Shown here: positions 1 through 5,606 of the stretch, piece after piece
Numbering within the stretch: position 1 is the first letter of the stretch
Layout: every line of letters begins with the position of its first letter
Assembly: GCA_020216625.1 (NCBI GenBank)
Contig: JAIUYB010000128.1
Location: forward strand, 1 to 6,719
DNA from: Desulfarculus sp.
GTDB lineage: Bacteria > Desulfobacterota > Desulfarculia > Desulfarculales > Desulfarculaceae
Length of the DNA stretch: 6,719 nucleotides
Direction of reading: 5' to 3'
The notes under the pieces: model-generated
Databases searched by the model: none
What the model was told of the DNA's origin: nothing
What the model saw: only the letters and a program-made list of their open reading frames with translations
Made by a program: the position numbers and the translations under genes

Positions 1-203
1 GGCAGGATGTAGTGGTCGATCCCGCTGCGGGTGAGGTAGGGCAGCAGGATGTCCAGGCCGGTGCTGCCCAGGATCAGGAGGCTGGCCAGCAGGATCTGGG
101 GCAGGTGGGGCCGGGCGTAGCCCATCAGGCGGCGCAGCAGGCGCAGGTCGTAGGGCCGGCCCAGCTGGTCGCCCTCCATGTAGCCGAACTCAAAGGGCGG
201 CAC
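1..203 (-). CDS. ABC exporter half-transporter, second subunit (N-terminus only, cut by left edge)
   Basis: Only the first 67 residues lie in the window. The frame opens with GTG at 203 and reads VPPFEFGYMEGDQLGRPYDL, then an RLLRRLMGYARPHLP stretch and a hydrophobic segment (about residues 36-55) ending LPYLTRSGIDHYIL. An F-x-[E]-G-x-L-G-[KR]-P-Y-D-x-x-L-[LM]-[RK]-[RK]-L opening followed by the first transmembrane helix is typical of one member of heterodimeric type IV ABC exporters (MdlB / TM288 / BmrD-like). I chose GTG over the in-frame ATG at 179 because GGAGGG (217-212) sits 8 bases upstream of it and because the family has these first residues. The start is 4 bases after the stop of the preceding ABC gene, so the two are very likely translationally coupled. 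The partner has a degenerate catalytic residue, so this subunit would be expected to carry the intact Walker B glutamate. Its nucleotide-binding domain lies outside the window. Confidence 0.85.
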   Translation of the reverse strand, partial: MPPFEFGYMEGDQLGRPYDLRLLRRLMGYARPHLPQILLASLLILGSTGLDILLPYLTRSGIDHYIL

Positions 204-207
204 GGTG

Positions 208-1953
208 TTAGCCCTCCAACTCGGCCAGGAGCGCCTGCTCGGCGAACAGGCGCTGGTAGAGTCCGCCGGCGGTCATCAATTCGGCGTGGTGGCCGGACTC
301 CACCACCCGGCCCCGTTCCAGGACATAGATTTGTTGGGCCGCGGCCGCGCTTTTCAGGCGATGGCTCACCACCAGGGTGGTGCGCCCAGCCCGCAACCCC
401 GCCAGGTTGGCGATGATGCGCTGCTCGGTCTGGCTGTCCACCGCCGATAGGGGATCGTCCAGGAGCAGCACCGGCGGGTCGGCCAACAGCGCCCGGGCCA
501 GGGCCAGGCGCTGGCGTTGGCCGCCGCTCAGGGTGTGGCCCCGCTCGCCCAGCATGGTGTCCAGACCCTGGGGCAGGATTTTGGCCTCCTCGGCCAGCTC
601 GGCCGCGGTCAGCACTCGCCAAAGTTCGGCCTCGGTCGCCTCGGGTTTGGCCAGACGCAGGTTGTCGCCCAGGCTGGCGGCGAAGACGAAGGCCTCCTGG
701 GGCAGCAGCCCCACCCGAGAGCGCAAGTCGGCGAGGCGCAGTTCGCGCACATCAACTCCGGCCAGGAACAGGCAGCCGGCCGGCGGGTCCTGCAAGCGGG
801 CCATCAGGTGGAGCAGGGTGGATTTACCGCTGGCCACCGGCCCCACCAGGGCGGTGGTGGTCCCGGCCGGCGCGCTCAGGTCCAGGTCCTGGAGGGCCGG
901 GCGGGCGGCCCCGGGATAGCTGAAGCTCAAGCCCCGGGCTTCCAGGGTCAGGGGCGCGGCCGGGTCCAGCTCCTGGGGCCGGGGCGGGTCCACGATGGCC
1001 GGGGGGGTGGAGAGCACCTGGTCCACCCGCTCCAGGCTGGTGGCGGCCCGCTGCATCAGGCTCACGGTCCAGCCCAGGGCCATCATGGGCCAGGTCAGCA
1101 TCTGGAGGTAGGCCGAGAAGGCCACGAAATCGCCGGTGGTGATGCTCCCCAGGACCGTCAGCCAGCCGCCGCCGCCCAGCACCAGGGCCAGGCTGAGGTT
1201 GGTGAAGAAGACCATCAGGGGAAAAAAGAGGGCCAGGTCGCGGGCCAGGTTGAGGTTCACCCTCAGGTAGGCCCGGCCTCCGGCCTCCAGACGCGCGCCC
1301 TGTTCGCGGTCCAAGGCGTAGGCCTTGACCAGGCGGATGCCGCTCAGGGCCTCGCGGGCCTGTTCGGTCAGCCGGCCGAAGGCGTCCTGCACCTCCATGT
1401 AGCGGTGGTGGAGCCGGCGGGATTGCACCCGGGTCAGGGCCACCACCAGGGGCATGGGCAAAAGGGCCATGAGGGTCAACAGGGGGCTGATGTAGAGCAT
1501 GAAGCCCACCGCGGCGCAGCCCATCAACAGGCCGTCCATGGCCGCCACCAGGCCGATGCCGGCGGCCATGCGGATGTTGTTGAGGTCGTTGCTGGCCCGG
1601 GCCATCAGCTCGCCCGGCGGGTTGTCGGCCAAAAAACCCTGGTGCATGGTCTGGAGGTGATCGTAGAGCCGCAGGCGCAGGTCGGCCTCCACCCGGCGGG
1701 CGGAGCCCATGATCAGGGGGCGCCAGACCAGGCGCAGCAGGGCCACGACCAAGGCCAGGGCCAGCACCAGGCCGCCCTGGCGCAGCAGGCTTTCTCCGCT
1801 GGCCCGGCCCTGGGTCAGGTCGTCGACCGCGAACTTGATGACGCGGGGGACGTAGAGTTGCAGCAGGTCCACCGCCCAGAGGGCGGCCAGGCCGATGACC
1901 AGGGTCTTCTTTTCGCGGACGATGATATCCCGCAGCAGTCGCAGCCTGGTCAT
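208..1953 (-). CDS. ABC exporter half-transporter (permease-ATPase fusion), degenerate-site subunit of a heterodimer
   Basis: A 581-residue half-transporter, normal length for an exporter half. Residues 1-310 are the membrane domain, with hydrophobic segments near 17-35, 60-80, 132-152, 155-174, 240-262 and 275-298. Residues 335-581 are the ATPase domain: Walker A GPVASGKST (371-379), Q-loop LLPQE (Q419), signature LSGGQ (475-479), Walker B VLLLDD (495-500), D-loop SAVD (503-506) and switch His H531. The residue after the Walker B aspartate is D500 instead of the catalytic glutamate. That is the hallmark of the degenerate-site half in heterodimers such as TM287/288, and the gene for the likely partner follows directly. 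Known relatives (MdlAB, YheIH/BmrCD, TM287/288) export drugs, lipids or peptides; the substrate here cannot be read from sequence. It sits 16 bases after the thioredoxin gene in the same operon. Walker A has alanine (A374) where glycine is common, but GxxxxGKST is intact. Confidence 0.93.
   Translation of the reverse strand: MTRLRLLRDIIVREKKTLVIGLAALWAVDLLQLYVPRVIKFAVDDLTQGRASGESLLRQGGLVLALALVVALLRLVWRPLIMGSARRVEADLRLRLYDHLQTMHQGFLADNPPGELMARASNDLNNIRMAAGIGLVAAMDGLLMGCAAVGFMLYISPLLTLMALLPMPLVVALTRVQSRRLHHRYMEVQDAFGRLTEQAREALSGIRLVKAYALDREQGARLEAGGRAYLRVNLNLARDLALFFPLMVFFTNLSLALVLGGGGWLTVLGSITTGDFVAFSAYLQMLTWPMMALGWTVSLMQRAATSLERVDQVLSTPPAIVDPPRPQELDPAAPLTLEARGLSFSYPGAARPALQDLDLSAPAGTTTALVGPVASGKSTLLHLMARLQDPPAGCLFLAGVDVRELRLADLRSRVGLLPQEAFVFAASLGDNLRLAKPEATEAELWRVLTAAELAEEAKILPQGLDTMLGERGHTLSGGQRQRLALARALLADPPVLLLDDPLSAVDSQTEQRIIANLAGLRAGRTTLVVSHRLKSAAAAQQIYVLERGRVVESGHHAELMTAGGLYQRLFAEQALLAELEG
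212..217 (-). promoter_or_regulatory. Ribosome binding site deciding the GTG start of the second ABC subunit
   Basis: On the minus strand GGAGGG lies 8 bases before the GTG at 203, inside the last codons of the upstream ABC gene. It supports GTG rather than the ATG eight codons further in, and suggests that ribosomes finishing the first subunit re-initiate on the second, which fits 1:1 production of a heterodimer. Confidence 0.75.
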
Positions 1954-1954
1954 T

Positions 1955-1960
1955 CCCTCC
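1955..1960 (-). promoter_or_regulatory. Unusually close ribosome binding site of the first ABC subunit
   Basis: On the minus strand GGAGGG ends only one base before the ATG at 1953 (GGAGGGaATG), much closer than the usual 5-9 bases. The ATG still fits the family N-terminus, and no better in-frame ATG lies nearby. Initiation may depend on coupling to the thioredoxin stop 16 bases upstream, or translation may start slightly further in, for example at CTG codon 4 (1944-1942). Confidence 0.45.
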
Positions 1961-1969
1961 GACCCCGGC

Positions 1970-3328
1970 TCAGCGCGGCCCGGACCCGCCGGCGCAAGAG
2001 GCGGGGATCACGAACTCCCCGCTTTTTTCCAGCTGGCGCTGCTGGCTGTCCAGGACCGCCACCCAGGCCCGGTAGGCCCCGGGTCCGTTCAGGCGGGGCA
2101 GGAGACCGCAGGTGGCGAAGAGGTTGTAGTAGGGTTTGCTGGGGTCGTCCACCTTGAGAATCAACTTCTTGGCCGCTCCGGTCGGGGTCAGGCCCTCGCC
2201 CCGGCGCAGCTCGGGCTGAAGGTTGACCTGGAAATACAACGGCGCGGGCGGGCTGAAACCCTTGAGGTCGGCCACTACGTGCACTGAAAGCCCAGCCTCG
2301 CCGCCACTGGTCTCCTCGGTCACCCAAACCTGTTTGATGCGGGCTCCGTTGGCCTGGTTGTCCACCGCCAGGTCTGGAGTTTTGGCCTTCTCCGGGGCCG
2401 GAGCCGGATCAGGGGTGGCGGGGTCCACGACCCGGCGGGCGCGGAAGGTGGGCGCGGTCACGGCGCAGGGGCGGCTGAAGCGCACCTCCTCGCTGGTCTC
2501 CACCGGTTTGAGCCCGGCCCCCAGGATGGTGAGCTGGGCGCTGTAGTCGGCCTCGGCCGGGCCGGGCAACTGGTCGCAGGCCACGAAGAGGATATGCCGG
2601 TTCTTGGTGGTGTCGTCCACCCGCTGGTAGAGATTCTTACTGGCTCCGGAGGCCGACTTGAGCTTCAGCTCCAGCCAGACACCCTGCTCGGGGGCCAGAT
2701 CGGCCACGTCGGCGCGCACGTAGACCGCCACTCCGCGCTGGCCGCCCAGCTCGTGGTTGTCGCTGACGTGGACGCTGGTGAAGCGTTTCTCGCTGGCCTT
2801 GCGCAGCTTGACCTCGGCCGTGGTCGGCGGGGGCGGCGCGCCGTTGCCCAGGAAAGGCTTGACCGCGGCCAGCAGGCGATCCTCGCCCACAAAGCCCTCG
2901 AACCGCTCCACCACCCGGCCTTGGGGATCGATGACCAGGGTGGTGGGCAGCACCTTGACCTGGCCCAGGCGGCGGGCCTGGTCCATGGTGCCCAGCACCA
3001 CCGGGAACTCCACGCCGTTGCGCACCACGAAGGGCTTCATGGCGTGCAGGCCGCCGGTGTCCACCGAATAGCCGATGACCGACAGGCCTTTGGCGCCGTG
3101 GTCGCGTTGAAGTTGGCTGAGGTGGGGAATGGCGTCTTTGCAGGGGCGGCACCAGGAGGCCAGGAAATCCAATAGCACCACTCGGCCCCGGAAGTCCGAC
3201 AGGCGCAGGTCGCCGGCCATCACCGTGGGCAGTTGGAAGTCCTCCACGGTCTGGGCCCGGCCGGGGGCGGTGGTCCAGAGCAGAACAACGACCGTTAACA
3301 ACACGACTTTTCTTGTCAGCGCCATCAT
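1970..3328 (-). CDS. Secreted TlpA/ResA-like thioredoxin with two tandem C-terminal cysteine-pair modules
   Basis: A 452-residue protein. Residues 1-25 (MMALTRK, a VVLLTVVVLL core, then APGRA before QT) form a signal peptide, so it acts outside the cytoplasm. Residues about 26-160 are a TlpA-type thioredoxin domain: DFLASWCRPCK places the redox cysteines at 60 and 63, and KVLPTTLVID supplies the cis-proline (P128). Such proteins reduce or exchange disulfides, for example in cytochrome c maturation. After a proline-rich linker come two modules (about 183-288 and 330-445) that I do not recognise but that resemble each other. Each has VxV..GG..G, an AD, a later VDD, LF..C..LP and a final cysteine (C251/C288 and C407/C445). 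A second Pro/Ala-rich linker separates them. The mature protein has just six cysteines, two per domain. I start it at the ATG at 3328 (ATG 3325 is equally possible) because of the signal peptide and the AGGGGG site. It is the first gene of an operon with an ABC exporter. Confidence 0.9.
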   Translation of the reverse strand: MMALTRKVVLLTVVVLLWTTAPGRAQTVEDFQLPTVMAGDLRLSDFRGRVVLLDFLASWCRPCKDAIPHLSQLQRDHGAKGLSVIGYSVDTGGLHAMKPFVVRNGVEFPVVLGTMDQARRLGQVKVLPTTLVIDPQGRVVERFEGFVGEDRLLAAVKPFLGNGAPPPPTTAEVKLRKASEKRFTSVHVSDNHELGGQRGVAVYVRADVADLAPEQGVWLELKLKSASGASKNLYQRVDDTTKNRHILFVACDQLPGPAEADYSAQLTILGAGLKPVETSEEVRFSRPCAVTAPTFRARRVVDPATPDPAPAPEKAKTPDLAVDNQANGARIKQVWVTEETSGGEAGLSVHVVADLKGFSPPAPLYFQVNLQPELRRGEGLTPTGAAKKLILKVDDPSKPYYNLFATCGLLPRLNGPGAYRAWVAVLDSQQRQLEKSGEFVIPASCAGGSGPR

Positions 3329-3343
3329 GCCCGACCCCCTGGG
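3320..3343. repeat. Direct repeat copy 1, over the start and ribosome binding site of the thioredoxin gene
   Basis: This 24-base segment matches 3556-3579 at 21 positions, including 13 identical bases in a row (CCGACCCCCTGGG) and the adjacent CATG. Here the repeat covers the ATG codons and the AGGGGG site of the leftward thioredoxin gene. Confidence 0.7.
3335..3340 (-). promoter_or_regulatory. Ribosome binding site of the thioredoxin gene
   Basis: AGGGGG on the minus strand lies 6 bases before the ATG at 3328 and 9 before the ATG at 3325. Together with the signal peptide directly after these codons it rules in this start over a longer frame opening at 3436. The site lies within the direct repeat shared with the start region of the RNase gene. 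Confidence 0.65.
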
Positions 3344-3357
3344 TGAACGATGGAGAC

Positions 3358-3385
3358 ATATTACCATGCCGCCCGCAATGCTCAA
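3358..3385 (-). promoter_or_regulatory. Candidate promoter for the thioredoxin-ABC operon
   Basis: Read on the minus strand, TTGAGC (3385-3380) and TAATAT (3363-3358) are separated by 16 bases, each matching four of six consensus positions. Transcription would start near 3351 and leave a leader of only about 23 bases that just contains the ribosome binding site. This is a modest match; a different sigma factor could be used. Confidence 0.35.
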
Positions 3386-3429
3386 CCAGACCAGAGCGCT
3401 GGGGCATTGTGCATAGCCTTGGGCGTGAG

Positions 3430-3458
3430 TTGACACTCAAACAAGCCGCCTGTATGCT
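3430..3458 (+). promoter_or_regulatory. Sigma70-type promoter for the RNB exoribonuclease gene
   Basis: A perfect -35 box TTGACA (3430-3435), a 17-base spacer and a -10 box TATGCT (3453-3458, four of six consensus bases). Transcription would start near 3465, giving a leader of about 98 bases before the ATG at 3563. It is the best housekeeping-type promoter match I see in the window and lies in a locally AT-richer gap between divergent genes. Confidence 0.65.
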
Positions 3459-3484
3459 AATCAAACCCAACCCCGCGTAAGCGC

Positions 3485-3503
3485 CGCGTTTTCCTTGAAC
3501 GCG
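3485..3503 (+). promoter_or_regulatory. Hairpin in the RNase leader
   Basis: CGCGTT (3485-3490) and AACGCG (3498-3503) form a perfect 6-bp stem around a 7-base loop TTCCTTG. It lies about 20 bases after the predicted transcription start. It has no following T-run in the correct place for a terminator. Its role, if any, could be mRNA stability or control of the RNase message. Confidence 0.4.
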
Positions 3504-3513
3504 CCAGAGTCGC

Positions 3514-3546
3514 TTGGCCGTGCGCGGCCGCCAACCCCTGGGCCAA
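3514..3546 (+). promoter_or_regulatory. Alternative-pairing element next to the RNase ribosome binding site
   Basis: GGCCG (3516-3520) and CGGCC (3525-3529) can form a tight hairpin with a TGCG loop. The same left arm, TTGGCC (3514-3519), is also perfectly complementary to GGCCAA (3541-3546), which touches the likely ribosome binding site AAGGA (3546-3550). The two pairings exclude each other, so they could alternately free or partly mask the site. In GC-rich DNA such matches can be chance. Confidence 0.3.
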
Positions 3547-3550
3547 AGGA
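3545..3550 (+). promoter_or_regulatory. Ribosome binding site of the RNase gene, long spacing
   Basis: AAAGGA lies 12 bases before the ATG at 3563, longer than usual. No in-frame start codon closer to it is present, and the protein N-terminus from 3563 fits the family, so the start stands but initiation may be weak or regulated. Confidence 0.4.
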
Positions 3551-3555
3551 CGTGC

Positions 3556-3579
3556 CGCCCCCATGACCGACCCCCTGGG
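3556..3579. repeat. Direct repeat copy 2, over the start codon of the RNase gene
   Basis: Second copy of the 24-base repeat, 236 bases to the right of the first. It contains the RNase start codon (3563-3565) and codons 2-5. Because the two genes are transcribed in opposite directions, the two mRNAs are complementary over this stretch. Confidence 0.7.
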
Positions 3580-5551
3580 ACATCTGGTCGAATTCATCGA
3601 TAAAAACCGGGTCATCCTGGGGTTGGTCCTTTCCAACAAAAAAGGCCGCCTGGGTCTCTGGACCGCCCAGGACCGCCAGGCCGCCCTGCCTCAGCAGCGG
3701 GTGTTGTTGATGACCCCGGCCGCGGTGGGCATCGACGCGCCCCGCTCGCTGCAGGTGGAATACATGGCCAAGGTTGAGGCCAGGCGCGAGAGCCTGGCCG
3801 CCGGGGTGGACGTGGTGGAGCTGTGGGACTTGGTCCACGCCGAGAGCGAACCACTTTCGTTGAAGGATCTCAGCGAGTTGGTTTTTGGCAACGGCCAGGG
3901 TCAGGACGGCGACCACCTTTCGGCCACGCTGCGGGCCCTATTCAACGAACACCAGCACTTCCGTTTGGCGGGCAATGACTTCGTCCCCCTGACCCCCGAG
4001 CAACTGGAGCAGAAGACCCAGCAGCAGCAACGCGAGGCCAGCCATCGTTCCGAGGTGGATGGCGCGGTGGCCTATCTGAAGTCGCTGCCAACCCGAGGCC
4101 CCTTGCCCGAGCCTCCAGCCGGCCTGGCCGACCTGTTGGCCGAGTACACCATCTTTGAGGATGAGGCGCCCAACGTTAAGAAGGCCAAGGAAATCGTGGC
4201 CTTGTCAGAGGTTGGCGGCCGGCGGCAGATCTATAACCTCCTGGTGCGGATGGGACGCTTGCGTCCCCACGAGAACCTGGAGCTGCTGCGCGATGGCACC
4301 CCGGTGGAGTTCAGCCCCGAGGCCGAGGCCGCTGCGGCGGTCACGCTGCCCTTTTCCGGTCAGGACACCCAGCGCGAGGACCTGACCGGTCTCTATGTAT
4401 TCACCATCGACGGGGCCTACACCACCGACTTTGACGACGCCCTGAGCTTCGACCCCGACCCGGCTGGCGGTGGTCTGCTGGGGGTGCACATCACCGACGC
4501 CGCCGCCACCCTGCCCCTGGGCGGGGTCCTGGACCGCGAGGCCATGGTCCGGGCCAGTTCGCTCTATCTGCCCGACCAGCGCATCCCCATGTTGCCGCCG
4601 CGCTTGAGCGAGGATGCGCTGTCCCTGCGCGAGGGCGAGCTGCGGCCGGCCATCAGCTGTCTGGCCCGCATCGACGCCGAAGGCCGGGTGAGCGAGTATC
4701 GCCTCACGCGCAGCCTGTTGCGGGTGGGCAAGCGGCTGACCTACGACGAGGCCGACGAGATGCTGGAGACCGACCCCCATCTGGGTGGGCTGTATCGTAC
4801 CTGTCTGGCGATCAAGGCCCAGCGGGCCCAGGCCGGGGCCTATTTTTTGCCCCTGCCCGAGGTGATCGTGGGGGTGGACGAGCAGTTCCAGGTTTGGGTG
4901 CGCCGGGTGGACCGCGACGGCCCAGCCCGGGAGATGGTGGCCGAGACCGCGATCCTGGCCAACTCCCTCAGCGGCCAGTACCTGGCCGAAAAGGGGGCGC
5001 CGGCTCTGTTCCGCACCCAGGCCCCGCCCCGGGAGCCGCTCCAGGAAGGAGACCCCAGCGACCTCTACCTGCATTTCAAGCAGCGCCGCCTCCTGAACCG
5101 GGTGGAGCTGACCTGCGAGCCGGGACTGCACTCCAGCCTGGGGGTGCGCAACTACACCCACGCCACCAGCCCCATCCGTCGCTACCTGGACCTGGTGATG
5201 CAGCGTCAATTGGGCGCGGCCCTGGCCGGCCGGCCGGCCCCCTATAGCGAGGACGACCTGCGGCGGGTGGCCCTGGAGGTGGAGCCGGCGGTGCGACGGG
5301 GCATGAAGCTGCGCCAAGCCCGCCAGCGCTATTGGCTGTTGCGCTGGCTGGAGGCCAAGGGGGCCGAGCCCCTGGAGGCCATCGTGATGGAGAACCAGGT
5401 GCGGCGCTGGCAGCTATTGATCACCGATATCATGCTCCTGACCACCATCCCCACCCAGCCCGGGCTGGTCCTGGAACCAGGGCAAAAGGTGATGATCAGG
5501 GTGCAGAAAGCCGACGCCTTCTACGACATCCTAAGGGTGGGCCTGGCCTAG
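3563..5551 (+). CDS. RNB-domain 3'-5' exoribonuclease (RNase II/R family, cyanobacterial/organellar-type N-terminus)
   Basis: A 662-residue hydrolytic exoribonuclease that would degrade RNA from the 3' end in the cytoplasm. The catalytic signature is at 281-293 (TIDGAYTTDFDDA): D283, D289, D291 and D292 match the four metal-binding aspartates of RNase II. Later RNB motifs are present: RLTYDEAD (391-398), and HATSPIRRYLDLV (533-545) with its substrate-contacting arginines. The N-terminus (LGHLVEFIDKNRVILGLVLS and on) lacks the paired cold-shock domains of E. coli RNase R; it looks like the N-terminal region of cyanobacterial and plastid RNR1-type enzymes. A helical, charged segment follows (145-215). 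The C-terminus (605-660) may be a degenerate S1/OB fold ending QKVMIRVQKADAF without the basic tail of RNase R. It is shorter than E. coli RNase R and similar to RNase II in length. It has its own promoter and terminator and is apparently monocistronic. I withhold a symbol because rnb and rnr cannot be told apart here. Confidence 0.92.
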   Translation: MTDPLGHLVEFIDKNRVILGLVLSNKKGRLGLWTAQDRQAALPQQRVLLMTPAAVGIDAPRSLQVEYMAKVEARRESLAAGVDVVELWDLVHAESEPLSLKDLSELVFGNGQGQDGDHLSATLRALFNEHQHFRLAGNDFVPLTPEQLEQKTQQQQREASHRSEVDGAVAYLKSLPTRGPLPEPPAGLADLLAEYTIFEDEAPNVKKAKEIVALSEVGGRRQIYNLLVRMGRLRPHENLELLRDGTPVEFSPEAEAAAAVTLPFSGQDTQREDLTGLYVFTIDGAYTTDFDDALSFDPDPAGGGLLGVHITDAAATLPLGGVLDREAMVRASSLYLPDQRIPMLPPRLSEDALSLREGELRPAISCLARIDAEGRVSEYRLTRSLLRVGKRLTYDEADEMLETDPHLGGLYRTCLAIKAQRAQAGAYFLPLPEVIVGVDEQFQVWVRRVDRDGPAREMVAETAILANSLSGQYLAEKGAPALFRTQAPPREPLQEGDPSDLYLHFKQRRLLNRVELTCEPGLHSSLGVRNYTHATSPIRRYLDLVMQRQLGAALAGRPAPYSEDDLRRVALEVEPAVRRGMKLRQARQRYWLLRWLEAKGAEPLEAIVMENQVRRWQLLITDIMLLTTIPTQPGLVLEPGQKVMIRVQKADAFYDILRVGLA

Positions 5552-5564
5552 GCCACTTTTTCTT
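5537..5564 (+). terminator. Rho-independent terminator overlapping the RNase stop codon
   Basis: GTGG-G-CCT (5537-5544) pairs with AGGCCAC (5550-5556) with one bulged G and a 5-base loop, and the run TTTTTCTT (5557-5564) follows at once. The stop codon TAG (5549-5551) lies at the loop/3'-arm border. On the opposite strand no T-run follows the hairpin, so it should not terminate the convergent gene. Confidence 0.65.
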
Positions 5565-5606
5565 CCCGCGTTTCCTGGACAAAAGACAATTTGCGGCGTC
5601 CCCGGT

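Noticed and set aside
517..2157. Plus-strand open frame of 546 codons opposite the ABC transporter
   Set aside because: Its product is a low-complexity G/Q/H/A-rich sequence without any fold signature, as expected when the antisense of a GC-rich gene lacks stops. The ABC gene on the other strand has all family motifs.
2594..3175. Plus-strand open frame of 193 codons opposite the thioredoxin gene
   Set aside because: It is antisense to the thioredoxin domain with its WCRPC motif and has no recognisable features of its own.
3129..3416. Plus-strand small open frame reading into the divergent control region
   Set aside because: Mostly antisense to the thioredoxin gene, Arg/Ser/Thr-rich, no ribosome binding site seen. 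The MPDPLG end resembles the RNase start only because of the direct repeat.
3329..3436. Longer start for the thioredoxin gene at 3436
   Set aside because: It would bury a clear signal peptide 36 residues inside the protein and overlap the RNase promoter. The ATG pair at 3328/3325 has a good ribosome binding site.
3461..3916. Minus-strand open frame of 151 codons across the RNase start
   Set aside because: It runs antisense through the RNase leader and N-terminus, has no family features and lacks its own convincing start signals.
4205..5317. Minus-strand open frame of 370 codons inside the RNase gene
   Set aside because: Composition is the same G/Q/H/L-rich antisense type, and it covers the conserved RNB catalytic core on the other strand.
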